NCBI GenBank assembly: GCA_004195045.1
Contig: SGBC01000002.1
Location: 434,001 to 498,000, forward strand
Source: Candidatus Acididesulfobacter guangdongensis
GTDB taxonomy: Bacteria; SZUA-79; Acidulodesulfobacterales; Acidulodesulfobacteraceae
Direction of reading: 5' to 3'
Length of the DNA: 64,000 nt
Shown piece by piece: positions 35,298 through 43,296 of this stretch; positions within the stretch are counted from its first letter, which is position 1; every line of letters starts with the position of its first letter. Under the pieces are notes generated by a model. The model ran no database searches, was not told the DNA's origin, and was given only the letters and a program-made list of their open reading frames with translations. Made by a program: the position numbers and the translations under genes.

Positions 35298-35564
35298 TTA
35301 TTTATAAATTTTCCCTGTTTTTATATAATCTATTTTTTCATACGGATATATTTCTTTTAATCCCCACCATTTTTTATAACTTGGAAGGGAACATATTTCG
35401 TTAACCATAACATCGTGAGTATCTGAAAATGGTTCGGAGCCTGATTCAAACCATTTTTTAGCGCTTTCTGTTTTTGCACTGTCTATAAGCCAAATTTTAT
35501 ATGCCTTAGTCCTTTGATATATTAGCGTTCTGATTTTATGATTAAGATATATGTATATTTTCAT
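35298..35564 (-). CDS. Hypothetical protein
   Basis: An 88-residue protein, basic, with a central segment WFESGSEPFSDTHDVMVNEI; no family recognised. It overlaps the upstream gene by one base and precedes the HD-hydrolase gene by 16 bases. Confidence 0.45.
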   Translation of the reverse strand: MKIYIYLNHKIRTLIYQRTKAYKIWLIDSAKTESAKKWFESGSEPFSDTHDVMVNEICSLPSYKKWWGLKEIYPYEKIDYIKTGKIYK

Positions 35565-35815
35565 TATTTTCTATGTAAAGTTATTATTGCAAAATTAAAT
35601 AAAGAACTATAAAAGATTAATCTTATTTTTTTACTGCCATAAATGGCAATACATCTATTTTTAATGCTTATACGTTCCAAATGCTTAACCAAAGCAGGAT
35701 TAATTTTATTATTTTTTAATTCAACAGTTATATGAACAATACCGTTGCGGTCGCTATATTCATAAATATGATTTTCAAGTTCTGCTGTTAGCAGATTATA
35801 TTTTTTACAAAACAT
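35564..35815 (-). CDS. Hypothetical protein
   Basis: An 83-residue basic protein of predicted alpha/beta pattern (VHITVELKNNKINPALVKH). ATG at 35815 is chosen over one 7 codons upstream because AGGAG stands 5-9 bases before it. No family recognised. Confidence 0.45.
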   Translation of the reverse strand: MFCKKYNLLTAELENHIYEYSDRNGIVHITVELKNNKINPALVKHLERISIKNRCIAIYGSKKIRLIFYSSLFNFAIITLHRK

Positions 35816-35836
35816 TTTCGCTCCTATTTCAGCCAT

Positions 35837-36103
35837 TTACCTTATATAAACCTTATACTCAGCAAAAACATCTCCGTCTATACCGGAATACGCTTTACCG
35901 TATTCCTTTTTTTCTTTAATGGGTTTATTTTTACAGACGATAAAATACATACCGTCGAATTTTTTTTGATAAATTCCATCAACTTTATATCTTAAGCCGT
36001 TTTTAATTATGCTTTTAGTTTTGTATTCCCTAAATGCGAAAAAATATTCATTTCTGTTGTATTTTTTCCTAAACCAACTTATTATTTCTTCAATATTAGC
36101 CAT
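35837..36103 (-). CDS. Hypothetical protein
   Basis: An 88-residue very basic, Tyr-rich protein (WFRKKYNRNEYFFAFREYK, then YQKKFDGMYFIVCKNKP) with beta-strand character. Not recognised. Has an AAGGAGG ribosome binding site and follows the DnaC-like gene by 11 bases. Confidence 0.45.
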   Translation of the reverse strand: MANIEEIISWFRKKYNRNEYFFAFREYKTKSIIKNGLRYKVDGIYQKKFDGMYFIVCKNKPIKEKKEYGKAYSGIDGDVFAEYKVYIR

Positions 36104-36114
36104 TTTGTTCCTCC

Positions 36115-36786
36115 TTATTTGACTACTGATATTGCGCTTCTTCTGTCTATCCCTTTAATTTCTATTACTTCTGTCATAGCTATAATTCTCGAAGCGATTT
36201 TATCGTTTAAGTTTTTTCTTATTTCATCAAGTGAATAATTAGACGTAATAACCGTCTGCTTATCTTCTTCGTATCTCGAATTTATTATTACGTATAAAGT
36301 CTGTATTACCCAATCGGTTGTTTTTTCCGTTCCGAGATCGTCCAATATCAAAATTTCAGGCTTCATGTATTTCTTAATTAAATCCATTTCCTCTACGGTT
36401 TCGCTTTTAAAAGCTCCGCGAATATTTAAAAGCATTACGGGAACGGATACGAACAGTCCGATATTATCTTGAAGCCTATATCTCCCGTCATATTCGCAAA
36501 GAGGTTCGGAATTTAATATAACGTTTTTCAAAAAGCTGACAGCTAAATCAGTTTTTCCGGTTCCTACCGGACCGTGAAAATAATATCCGGATTTAAGATT
36601 TAATCTCGCAGTGCTCTTGGGCGATAAAAACCTTTTAGGCACTCCTATTTTCGAAAGAACCGACTGGATATTTTTTTCCAACATAGACTTAAAACGTTCT
36701 AATTTTACGTCATCCGATTCCGCTTCAGGTTCATCTTTAACCATAAATTTTAAATCATTAATAATTTCTTTAATAGCCTGTTCCAT
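36115..36786 (-). CDS. DnaC-like helicase-loader ATPase
   Basis: A 223-residue AAA+ ATPase of the DnaC/IstB group, which loads a replicative helicase at an origin. Walker A is YFHGPVGTGKTDLA (about residues 72-85), Walker B ILILDDLGTEKTTDW, sensor TVITSNYSLDEI and the Arg finger region IASRII. ATG at 36786 is chosen because GGAG lies 7 bases before it, overlapping the end of the replisome organiser gene. Adjacent to the organiser gene, as in phage replication modules. Confidence 0.85.
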   Translation of the reverse strand: MEQAIKEIINDLKFMVKDEPEAESDDVKLERFKSMLEKNIQSVLSKIGVPKRFLSPKSTARLNLKSGYYFHGPVGTGKTDLAVSFLKNVILNSEPLCEYDGRYRLQDNIGLFVSVPVMLLNIRGAFKSETVEEMDLIKKYMKPEILILDDLGTEKTTDWVIQTLYVIINSRYEEDKQTVITSNYSLDEIRKNLNDKIASRIIAMTEVIEIKGIDRRSAISVVK

Positions 36787-36788
36787 AA

Positions 36789-37703
36789 CTAATCTCCAGT
36801 TACCCATATTTCGCCGGTAACATTATCGATATGGGTAGTTTTAATGTTTTTGTATTTAGAATCGTCATCTTCAGTTTTAGTTTTAACTTTATTTTTTGAG
36901 TTAAGGTAAATTTCAAATTTCTTAGGCCTAAATAGAGTTTCTGGATTAAGAAATTGGTTCATTTTGTCGTCGTTTAACCATTCGAGCGTTTTTTTATCTA
37001 TAACGCTTTTAAGCTCTTCTACCGTAAAACCGTCTTTAAGCCTTTGCGATATGTTTTTAGTGTTATTTTTATTTTTAATGCTGAATTTTTTATTTGTTTT
37101 AAGATTTAAATAATCAAGAACTTCTAAAGCGTCTTTTGAAATAGGGTATTCCCCCCTTTGGGGGGAATGGGGGGTATTATTTTTTTCTTTTTCTTTATAT
37201 ATTTCTTTTTCTTTATCTATATCTTTATCTATATCTTTATCTATATCTTTATCTATAATTACATTTTCATTACACTTCATTACATCAACATTACATTGTA
37301 AGGTTTGTTTTTCAGATGCAATTAGTAATTCCTTTCTCTTTCTATCCCTGTAAGCCCTTACCCATTTTGCGCTTTCAGACTCAGAGCCTATTAAAGAAAG
37401 CATATCCGGAAGTAAATATTCATTTTCGTTCTCTGTTTGTTCGATAAGCTTGTTAGCTTTCATAAATTCGAGAGTTACCGTAACATTGTCAACATCTTCG
37501 TCTAAAATTAAAGCTAATTCTTCGGCGAGGGTTTTTTCGATATTTTGGAAGACAATATAGCCGTTAGTTTTTACAGAAAGCAATAATATTTTTTGGTAAA
37601 TTATCGTGTATGTGTCGCCGCCAGCTATCTTGCGTAGCTTTTTTATGTAAGGTTGCGAAAAAAAATCTTCTTTTAATTTTAACCAGTAATTGCGTTTTTC
37701 CAT
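36789..37703 (-). CDS. Phage replisome organiser (DnaD-like N-domain and phage C-terminal domain)
   Basis: A 304-residue replication initiator. The N-terminal winged-helix domain (KLKEDFFSQPYIKKLRKI, residues 8-25) is the phage_rep_org type; the C-terminal domain has LKDGFTVEELKSVIDKKT and EWLNDDKMNQFLNPETLFR, typical of phage replisome organisers. Between them is a low-complexity linker made by four 12-bp tandem repeats (DKDI units) and a GC palindrome coding for HSPQRGEYP. With the DnaC-like gene it forms a phage-style replication module inside a conjugative element. Confidence 0.85.
   Translation of the reverse strand: MEKRNYWLKLKEDFFSQPYIKKLRKIAGGDTYTIIYQKILLLSVKTNGYIVFQNIEKTLAEELALILDEDVDNVTVTLEFMKANKLIEQTENENEYLLPDMLSLIGSESESAKWVRAYRDRKRKELLIASEKQTLQCNVDVMKCNENVIIDKDIDKDIDKDIDKEKEIYKEKEKNNTPHSPQRGEYPISKDALEVLDYLNLKTNKKFSIKNKNNTKNISQRLKDGFTVEELKSVIDKKTLEWLNDDKMNQFLNPETLFRPKKFEIYLNSKNKVKTKTEDDDSKYKNIKTTHIDNVTGEIWVTGD
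37211..37258. repeat. 12-bp tandem repeat in the replisome organiser linker
   Basis: Four consecutive copies of CTTTATCTATAT (last slightly varied) encode repeated DKDI on the minus strand. Such an exact array is prone to copy-number slippage in steps of 4 residues. A GC hairpin ATTCCCCCC-TTT-GGGGGGAAT lies at 37148-37168. Confidence 0.85.
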
Positions 37704-37705
37704 CT

Positions 37706-38050
37706 CTACCTTCCTCCGTTCTTAGCTTTCTGGATCAATTCCGAAAGCGATTTTACCTTATTTTCTTCAATATATTTATCTAGTTCCGAAACTTTAAATA
37801 ATATTTTTCCTTCCAACTTATAGAAAGGGAGTTTACTATTTTTAGCTAATTTTCTTAGGTTCCTATCGGATATACGCAGATATTCGGCCGCTTCGTTTAA
37901 TGTTAGCCATTTTTTGTTTATATTAGCGGAAATTTTTGATAAGACAGTTTCTAAGACAGTTTCAAGGTCGATTTGGGAAATCAGGACGGCTCTTAATGGT
38001 TCGTCCTGTGAAGGTTTATTTTGTATTAAATCTTTTAATTGTGTTTCCAT
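37706..38050 (-). CDS. Helix-turn-helix protein, excisionase-like
   Basis: A 114-residue protein; residues 45-100 match the HTH_17/MerR-like excisionase fold (KKWLTLNEAAEYLRISDRNL, then KLPFYKLEGKILF and SELDKYIEE). It is the first gene behind the leftward outward-facing promoter, the place where a phage or ICE would put its excision or replication regulator. An 80-residue N-terminal part is charged. No ribosome binding site is visible. Confidence 0.75.
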   Translation of the reverse strand: METQLKDLIQNKPSQDEPLRAVLISQIDLETVLETVLSKISANINKKWLTLNEAAEYLRISDRNLRKLAKNSKLPFYKLEGKILFKVSELDKYIEENKVKSLSELIQKAKNGGR

Positions 38051-38097
38051 TAGTTTATTTTTTTTTAAAAATTAGATACTTAATAGCTTAATTATAA

Positions 38098-38146
38098 AAA
38101 TACAACTAATATGTTCTATTGTCAAGAAAAAAATTACTATTTTTTT
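38098..38146 (-). promoter_or_regulatory. 49-bp control block, leftward promoter
   Basis: Exact inverted copy of 43297-43345. Read leftward: a run of seven A, TAGTAA, seven T, then C and -35 TTGACA (complement 38120-38125), a 17-bp spacer containing ATAGAACATATTAG and a -10-like TATTTT (38097-38102). Transcription would start near 38090 and enter the replication/relaxase operon. Perfect conservation of 49 bp, beyond the promoter boxes, implies a shared regulator site. Confidence 0.75.
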
Positions 38147-38334
38147 AATGTAGTATTTTTATAAATTTGTACTTGTAATGTTGAAGAGGAACTCTTAAGG
38201 GTTTATTGCGTTATTCTTAAAACGGGCCAAGCGCAAGCTATTTTTTAGCAGACAATTAATAAAAATTATATATATATATGTTTTGCAATGGCATATAAAA
38301 AGCCTATAGTTAGTTGGTATTCCCCATATTAATA

Positions 38335-38363
38335 TTGAACTTTTTGAAAAATAGTTGTATAAA
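38335..38363 (+). promoter_or_regulatory. Rightward promoter of the lipoprotein/membrane protein pair
   Basis: -35 TTGAAC (38335-38340), 17-bp spacer, -10 TATAAA (38358-38363). The leader to the ATG at 38449 is about 80 bases and ends with an AGGAGG site. Confidence 0.6.
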
Positions 38364-38448
38364 ATAAATATAAATATTATAAAATTTAATGATATAATAA
38401 AAAAATTATATGTTTCATAATTATAATTTGAATAAACTAGGAGGAAGT

Positions 38449-38694
38449 ATGAAGAAATTATTGTTATTTGGACTATTGTTGATTCCGATTATAAGTGCTA
38501 CCGGTTGTTCTATGATGTCTTCGTTTTCCGAAGATCAGCATTTAAACAGTCAGGAAGTAACAAATTATGAATTCAATATTAAGCAAGCTGAAAAGGAATA
38601 TAAAATATGCAGTTCTAATCCTACTTATTATAAGAAACATCAAACAAGATGCAACTCGGCAAAATTGGCTTTAAAAGATACTGGCAATTCATAA
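38449..38694 (+). CDS. Small lipoprotein
   Basis: An 81-residue lipoprotein: MKKLLLFGLLLIPIISATGC with the lipobox ATGC, then a short charged mature region with two further Cys (KICSSN, TRCNS). The signal peptide closely resembles that of the small lipoprotein at 47873 in the transfer operon. ATG 38449 is chosen because AGGAGG precedes it; an earlier in-frame ATG would spoil the signal. Paired with the membrane protein 25 bases downstream. Confidence 0.75.
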   Translation: MKKLLLFGLLLIPIISATGCSMMSSFSEDQHLNSQEVTNYEFNIKQAEKEYKICSSNPTYYKKHQTRCNSAKLALKDTGNS

Positions 38695-38719
38695 ATAAAA
38701 TTGAGGTAATAAAATATAT

Positions 38720-39430
38720 ATGTTTGGATTACTGTTGTTACCATTACCATTAATTATAGTAATTCTAATGATTTTAGGGGTTATTTTTATAATTAAAAAG
38801 AACCGGTTTAGCGCAACTTCTCAACAAGTTGAATTAAATAACGAAATCATTGATAATGGAAATGGGGTAATTTCCAAATCAATCTCTCTACCTCACAGTC
38901 ATTTTGGAGATAAATTTATTTTTTTAGCATATAAAGCTGAAGTCGTGAGCGAGCCGCAGATTTGGACAGAAACACATATAAGTTCCAGCGGTGGCGGCGG
39001 TTATGTTCATCCGGAACATGGCGGCCATGTTTCAGCTCCTACCATCAGCAGCAATATTATCGAAAGACAGCGTTATTTTGTTAAATATAGCAATGGAAAT
39101 GAATTAGAGTTAAGAGATGTTATATCTGCTAGAAAAGGGCATAATATATGGGTTATCTTTGGAGGGTTTCCTGAACAAGACAAATATTTAATAGCTACAT
39201 ATAATCCAGCTATTCGTGAATATCTGTTAGAAAATTTAAGATATAAAAAATATTTATACTGGACATATTTGCAACCGTGGTGGCTTAAACCGTTTTTGCT
39301 TATTTTATCCACTATTTATGTCATTCCAGCTATTTTTTTATTTAAAAAAATCAAATGGGAAAATACTGTTAAAGATAATTTAGATTATGCCGTAGATAAT
39401 TTTATAAAAATTCTTCAAGATAGGAACTAA
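38720..39430 (+). CDS. Two-pass membrane protein of unknown function
   Basis: A 236-residue protein with membrane segments at residues 2-26 (LLLLPLPLIIVILMILGVIF) and about 187-209, enclosing a 160-residue extramembrane domain with a Gly/His-rich stretch (GGGGYVHPEHGGHVS). No family recognised. Cotranscribed with the lipoprotein; the pair sits at the edge of the control island, where an entry-exclusion or surface function would be plausible. Confidence 0.55.
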   Translation: MFGLLLLPLPLIIVILMILGVIFIIKKNRFSATSQQVELNNEIIDNGNGVISKSISLPHSHFGDKFIFLAYKAEVVSEPQIWTETHISSSGGGGYVHPEHGGHVSAPTISSNIIERQRYFVKYSNGNELELRDVISARKGHNIWVIFGGFPEQDKYLIATYNPAIREYLLENLRYKKYLYWTYLQPWWLKPFLLILSTIYVIPAIFLFKKIKWENTVKDNLDYAVDNFIKILQDRN

Positions 39431-39445
39431 TTATATACAATAAAT

Positions 39446-39925
39446 ATGGATATTATAAAACTCGAAACCGTTCAGGACAAAATAATCGACATCAGAAGAG
39501 AAAAAGTTATCCTTGATAGCGAAAGGGCCGCGCTATGCGGAGTTAAGACAAGAGATATCAATAAAGCGGTCAAAAACAATTCAGATAAATTCCCGTGGTT
39601 ATATATTTGAATTAACCGAGGAAGAAAAAACGAGGTTGTGGAAAATTTCCACCACCTTGAAAAAGTTAAGTTTTCGCCGCACCTTCCGAACAGAAAAATA
39701 TCTTAGAAAAGGCGGTCGAGGTTATAGGCGATATGGTATTTTGTTAACGACGACGGCATGGATGTAACCGGCGTTGAAACCAAAAGGATAAATGAGGCGG
39801 TTAAAAATAATCCAAATAAATTTCCAAAAGATTATATCATCGAACTTAAAAACGAGGAGTGGAAAGCTCTAAGGTCGAAAATTTCGACTTTAATAAAAGG
39901 CGGTAAAGTAAAATTGATAAGTTGA
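39446..39925 (+). pseudogene. ORF6N-domain antirepressor remnants, two tandem copies
   Basis: The first copy (39446-39610) reads DSERAALCGVKTRDINKAVK then NNSDKFPWLYI and stops; a frameshift continues it as GYIFELTEEEKTRLW. A second diverged copy starts before 39758 (GVETKRINEAVKNNPNKFP, then DYIIELKNEEW) and ends at 39925. Both match the ORF6N DNA-binding domain of phage antirepressors, so this stretch, which otherwise looks non-coding, is a decayed antirepressor locus. Confidence 0.75.
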
Positions 39926-39997
39926 TTAAAGAATTGTTATTTATTTTACGATATTTTATATGATATAATAAATAAAAACAATTAAAATGGTTTCATT

Positions 39998-40576
39998 ATG
40001 ATTATTAGCACAACAATTACTCAATCTTTATTTTATATTCTTAAAAATACTGGAACATGCGATAAGTTAAAACTTATCAAATTATTATATCTCGCCGATA
40101 AGTATCATCTAATCCGTTACGGCAGAACAATTTTAAACGATGATTATTATGCTATGGAATATGGTCCCGTAGGCACGACGGTAAAAGATATATTAAGTTT
40201 CGACTATCCTACTAATATTTCAAAGAACGAGTTTGAATATCTTAATAAATTAATAGAAAAGACCGGAACCTATGACTATAGAGCTAAAAACGTTGATATT
40301 TCTTTAGATATGCTTTCTGAAACCGATATTGAGGCTCTGGATTTCATTATTAAAACTTTTGGAGATAAAGAATCATTCGAGTTAAGCGAATATACGCATA
40401 AATATCCGGAATGGGCTCAATATGAGGATTTACTTAAAAACGGCGTTACAAAAAGAATACATTTAAGAACCGAGGAATTTTTATCAGTACTAGGGGATGA
40501 CGATCCCATAAAAATGCCAGACGAGCATATAGACGAATCAAGGAAGATACTTAAATCCAATACATCTTATGCTTGA
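39998..40576 (+). CDS. Panacea-domain (SocA/DUF4065) antitoxin
   Basis: A 192-residue protein with the Panacea/DUF4065 domain: DKLKLIKLLYLADKYHLI at residues 24-41, YYAMEYGPVGTTVKDIL near 50-66 and a C-terminal SETDIEALDFII. Such proteins (PanA) are antitoxins that pair with many unrelated toxins, normally encoded next door. The next gene begins 2 bases after its stop. The acidic C-terminus (GDDDPIKMPDEHIDES) fits toxin binding. Confidence 0.85.
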   Translation: MIISTTITQSLFYILKNTGTCDKLKLIKLLYLADKYHLIRYGRTILNDDYYAMEYGPVGTTVKDILSFDYPTNISKNEFEYLNKLIEKTGTYDYRAKNVDISLDMLSETDIEALDFIIKTFGDKESFELSEYTHKYPEWAQYEDLLKNGVTKRIHLRTEEFLSVLGDDDPIKMPDEHIDESRKILKSNTSYA

Positions 40577-40578
40577 AA

Positions 40579-41037
40579 ATGAAATTTCCGCCAAGTATTA
40601 TAATTACATCACTTTCTGGATTTTGCGTTTGTCATTTTAAAGATGCCGCACACGACCTGAGTGCCCCATTGCACTATCATATATCGATTCCGCTAAAAGA
40701 AGACGATTACCTTTTATTTGTTTTGGTAACATCTCAGTTAAACAATAAAATAGATTATTACAGCAGAACGAATAAAAAAGCCCTTAATTCTATTATTTCG
40801 ATAGAGCCTAAAGATTTCTCATTTATATATAAAAATGATACCATAATAGATTGTAACCAGCCCATTTTTAATCGAAAACAAGAGTTTTTTGAAAATAATA
40901 AAATTATTAATTGGGAAAATGACTTTGAAATAAAATTAAGAGATATTCCCACAGATTTAAAAAAAAGAATTGTATCCGCATTAAAAAATAGCCCAATAGT
41001 AAAACCTTATATTAAAAATTTAATATCAGACATATGA
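40579..41037 (+). CDS. Probable toxin partner of the Panacea protein
   Basis: A 152-residue protein of no recognised family, directly downstream of the Panacea-domain antitoxin and tightly coupled (2-base gap; a TTG at 40573 is an alternative start). It contains GFCVCHFKDAAHD and a beta-rich middle (YLLFVLVTSQLNN), then a basic helical end. Its role as toxin is inferred from position only. Confidence 0.6.
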   Translation: MKFPPSIIITSLSGFCVCHFKDAAHDLSAPLHYHISIPLKEDDYLLFVLVTSQLNNKIDYYSRTNKKALNSIISIEPKDFSFIYKNDTIIDCNQPIFNRKQEFFENNKIINWENDFEIKLRDIPTDLKKRIVSALKNSPIVKPYIKNLISDI

Positions 41038-41148
41038 CCCCAGCCAACTACACCGTGAGAACTAAATCAAAAAAACTCTTGCAATTAATGCAGTATTATA
41101 TTTTAATATTGCTCTAAAGATATCCAGTATAAATACGATTAATTCTAT

Positions 41149-41832
41149 ATGAAAACAAAAGATGTTGATATAAGAAATTTTTTAAACTCCATAATTCTTA
41201 GAGAATATCTAAACGATTCCGATACTAAAATAATAAACGAATTTAATGTATGCCGCGGAAATGTCAGAATCGATGTAGCTGTAATTAATGGAAGCATTAT
41301 GGGCTATGAAATAAAGAGCGATAGCGACACCCTGCGCCGTTTGCCGAACCAAATAGAACTATACTGCAAAGTGTTTGATAGAATTACGATTATTTGCGGG
41401 AAAATACATACAAATAAAATATTAAATCTTGTTCCTGAATGGTGGGGCGTTCTCGAGGTAACCGGCGATAAATATGGAATGAAAAAATCTATTATTCGCA
41501 ATCCAAAAAGAAATAAATCAATTAATGCTTATTCAGTTTCCCAATTATTATGGAAAAGCGAAGCATTAGAATTACTATCCTTATATGAATTATCCAAAGG
41601 GCTATCCAATAAAACCATAGACATTATATGGGAAAAAATAGCCGATAATATTCCTTTAGAAAAAATTCAAGAATTCGTAAGATTTAAACTTAAAAATAGG
41701 TCGAATTGGCGAGCTGATAAACCACAAACTCGATGTGCTGGTTTATCCCAATCTGTGCCCAGGTCGCTTGATTTCCGGCTGAAGAATTTAAATCGCTTGC
41801 TTTCTCAAATATCATGCGATCGCCAGCGCTAA
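41149..41832 (+). CDS. sce7726-family protein
   Basis: A 227-residue protein. Residues 20-75 (KIINEFNVCRGNVRIDVAV and MGYEIKSDSDTL) show the D-x(n)-E-x-K nuclease-like pattern of the sce7726 family, and EWWGVLEV and KNRSNWRA match family positions. Relatives usually end near the RSxWRA motif; here the frame runs on for about 23 residues antisense to the neighbour's 3' end. These genes often stand beside the beta-protein family as a suspected defence pair; their function is not known. Confidence 0.75.
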   Translation: MKTKDVDIRNFLNSIILREYLNDSDTKIINEFNVCRGNVRIDVAVINGSIMGYEIKSDSDTLRRLPNQIELYCKVFDRITIICGKIHTNKILNLVPEWWGVLEVTGDKYGMKKSIIRNPKRNKSINAYSVSQLLWKSEALELLSLYELSKGLSNKTIDIIWEKIADNIPLEKIQEFVRFKLKNRSNWRADKPQTRCAGLSQSVPRSLDFRLKNLNRLLSQISCDRQR

Positions 41833-42739
41833 AATCTTTACCCCTGAAAAACGATTCTTGACAAAGTATCGCGCAAGCGTCGTTAAATTGATGCATTCCC
41901 CTTTCGTGGTTTATCGATGAAAAACCCCTCCATATATAGTAATGGTCAGCTTTTGTATAGCGAAGTATCGGCACTATATGCTTAGAGAATCCATTATACG
42001 GCAAATCAACATCCCTAATGGTATAATCGCCATAAGCCAAGTTTTTAAAAAACGGCTTATTTTTTAAAAAATTCCATATTGTATAATCAAATCTTTCAAC
42101 TTCCACGGAGTCTCCTCTTAAATTTTTTAACTTTTCCGAAGATGGAAAAGCTCCGGCTAGTACGCCAATAGTTTTGTACCGAAAGTCAGCTATCTGGGAT
42201 AAAACATTTTCGGCAGCATAAAAATATACATTATTATCGATATCTTCCATATCTAAAAACAAACGCAACTTATCCGTGCTTAATTCCATATTTGCTATCA
42301 TTATATTAAGAACATCCGAAATATTAATATCTGGAGTAATTAAAGCTAACGGAATTCGGATTGCAAGGTCGTCGATATTCAAACTCTTCATAATTGAGTT
42401 TATAGCATTTGCGTATTCTTCTGAACGTCCAATGCCTGTCATAGGAATAGCATTAATATTTTCTTCCACGCAATAGTTCATGGTTTCAGAAATTATATCT
42501 CCAATATTGTTATACTCATTATCTAAATACATAAAATCAAGCATTATCTTCATTTTTTCCGGTAAATATAATTTTAAATTAGAAACTATTTTTTTCGGAT
42601 TAATTTCTTCTTCAGGAATAATTTCGAAAATTGGTAATATTTTTGTTTTAGTATCCTCTTTTAAATCTCTGAGTGCAATAAAAGAAGTTCTTTTGTTTTT
42701 AAGAACAGGATAGTACAATTTATTCATAGTTTTCTCCAA
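41690..42739 (-). CDS. Beta-protein family (sce7725-like)
   Basis: A 349-residue protein of the beta-protein family (PF14350-like): LYYPVLKNKRTSFIALRDL at the start, LPIFEIIPEEEINP, LDFMYLDNEY, and the C-terminal YYIWRGFSSINHERGMHQF then CAILCQESFFRGKDFSAGD. This is the usual partner of sce7726, but here the two genes converge and overlap by 143 bases at their 3' ends. Function is undescribed; the pairing and island context suggest phage defence. Confidence 0.75.
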   Translation of the reverse strand: MEKTMNKLYYPVLKNKRTSFIALRDLKEDTKTKILPIFEIIPEEEINPKKIVSNLKLYLPEKMKIMLDFMYLDNEYNNIGDIISETMNYCVEENINAIPMTGIGRSEEYANAINSIMKSLNIDDLAIRIPLALITPDINISDVLNIMIANMELSTDKLRLFLDMEDIDNNVYFYAAENVLSQIADFRYKTIGVLAGAFPSSEKLKNLRGDSVEVERFDYTIWNFLKNKPFFKNLAYGDYTIRDVDLPYNGFSKHIVPILRYTKADHYYIWRGFSSINHERGMHQFNDACAILCQESFFRGKDFSAGDRMIFEKASDLNSSAGNQATWAQIGINQHIEFVVYQLANSTYF

Positions 42740-42792
42740 TAATAAATTTTAAAATTGATAGTTTTTATTTTTACTTTGTTATATAATAACCT

Positions 42793-43221
42793 CTAAGCCA
42801 TCTTCTTTTTAAGATTTCCTGCATTTTTTTTAATTCTCCTCTCTTTTTTTAACAGACCGTAAGCCAACTCGATATTGGTTTTAGCTATATATATAAGATT
42901 CTCGTCGTTATAATTATATATATCCTTTAACATCGTAATTTCTTTCTCAAGTTCGGGATGTAAAGGGTAATTAACTGCATTGTGTTGTTCTTCTTCTAAA
43001 TCTTTGTAAAAATACTCTAATTGCGTATTTAAACATTTTGAAATTTCTATTAATTTATCTAATGGGATTTTATTAATGCCTTTTTCATATCTTTGTATTA
43101 AATGATAATCTATCCCTATCATTTCGCCCAATTTTTCCTGGGAAATTTTTAATTCTTTTCGTTTCTGTTTGATTTTTGAACCTATAAATTTATATAGATC
43201 CATTCTATCTTTGTCTTTCAT
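42793..43221 (-). CDS. cI-like XRE-family transcriptional repressor
   Basis: A 142-residue repressor. Residues 10-70 form an XRE helix-turn-helix: FIGSKIKQKRKELKISQEKL, then GEMIGIDYHLIQRYEKGINK and IPLDKLIEISKCLN. A C-terminal acidic/helical part follows. Start may be Met1 or Met7. It is transcribed leftward, away from the rightward 49-bp block, and lies between the two blocks; the most natural role is to bind them and hold both outward operons silent. Tandem TTATGTTAAT repeats lie 31-50 bases upstream of its start. Confidence 0.85.
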   Translation of the reverse strand: MKDKDRMDLYKFIGSKIKQKRKELKISQEKLGEMIGIDYHLIQRYEKGINKIPLDKLIEISKCLNTQLEYFYKDLEEEQHNAVNYPLHPELEKEITMLKDIYNYNDENLIYIAKTNIELAYGLLKKERRIKKNAGNLKKKMA

Positions 43222-43251
43222 ACGCCATTTATTGATAATTTATTGAAATAA

Positions 43252-43271
43252 TTATGTTAATTTATGTTAAT
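43252..43271. promoter_or_regulatory. Tandem 10-bp repeat upstream of the repressor gene
   Basis: TTATGTTAAT occurs twice with no gap (43252-43261 and 43262-43271), between the repressor start and the rightward control block. Candidate operator for autoregulation. Confidence 0.5.
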
Positions 43272-43296
43272 AAATTAAAAATAAAAATATCACATA

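Larger units (their letters stand above)
38051..38448. other. Regulatory spacer between divergent operons
   Basis: A 398-bp AT-rich gap without a gene. It holds the leftward promoter block (38098-38146) and a rightward promoter (38335-38363). The rest is AT-rich DNA with TATATA runs. Confidence 0.7.

Noticed and set aside
37148-37168. GC palindrome considered as a terminator
   Set aside because: It is within the coding frame of the replisome organiser and keeps the frame open (codes HSPQRGEYP).
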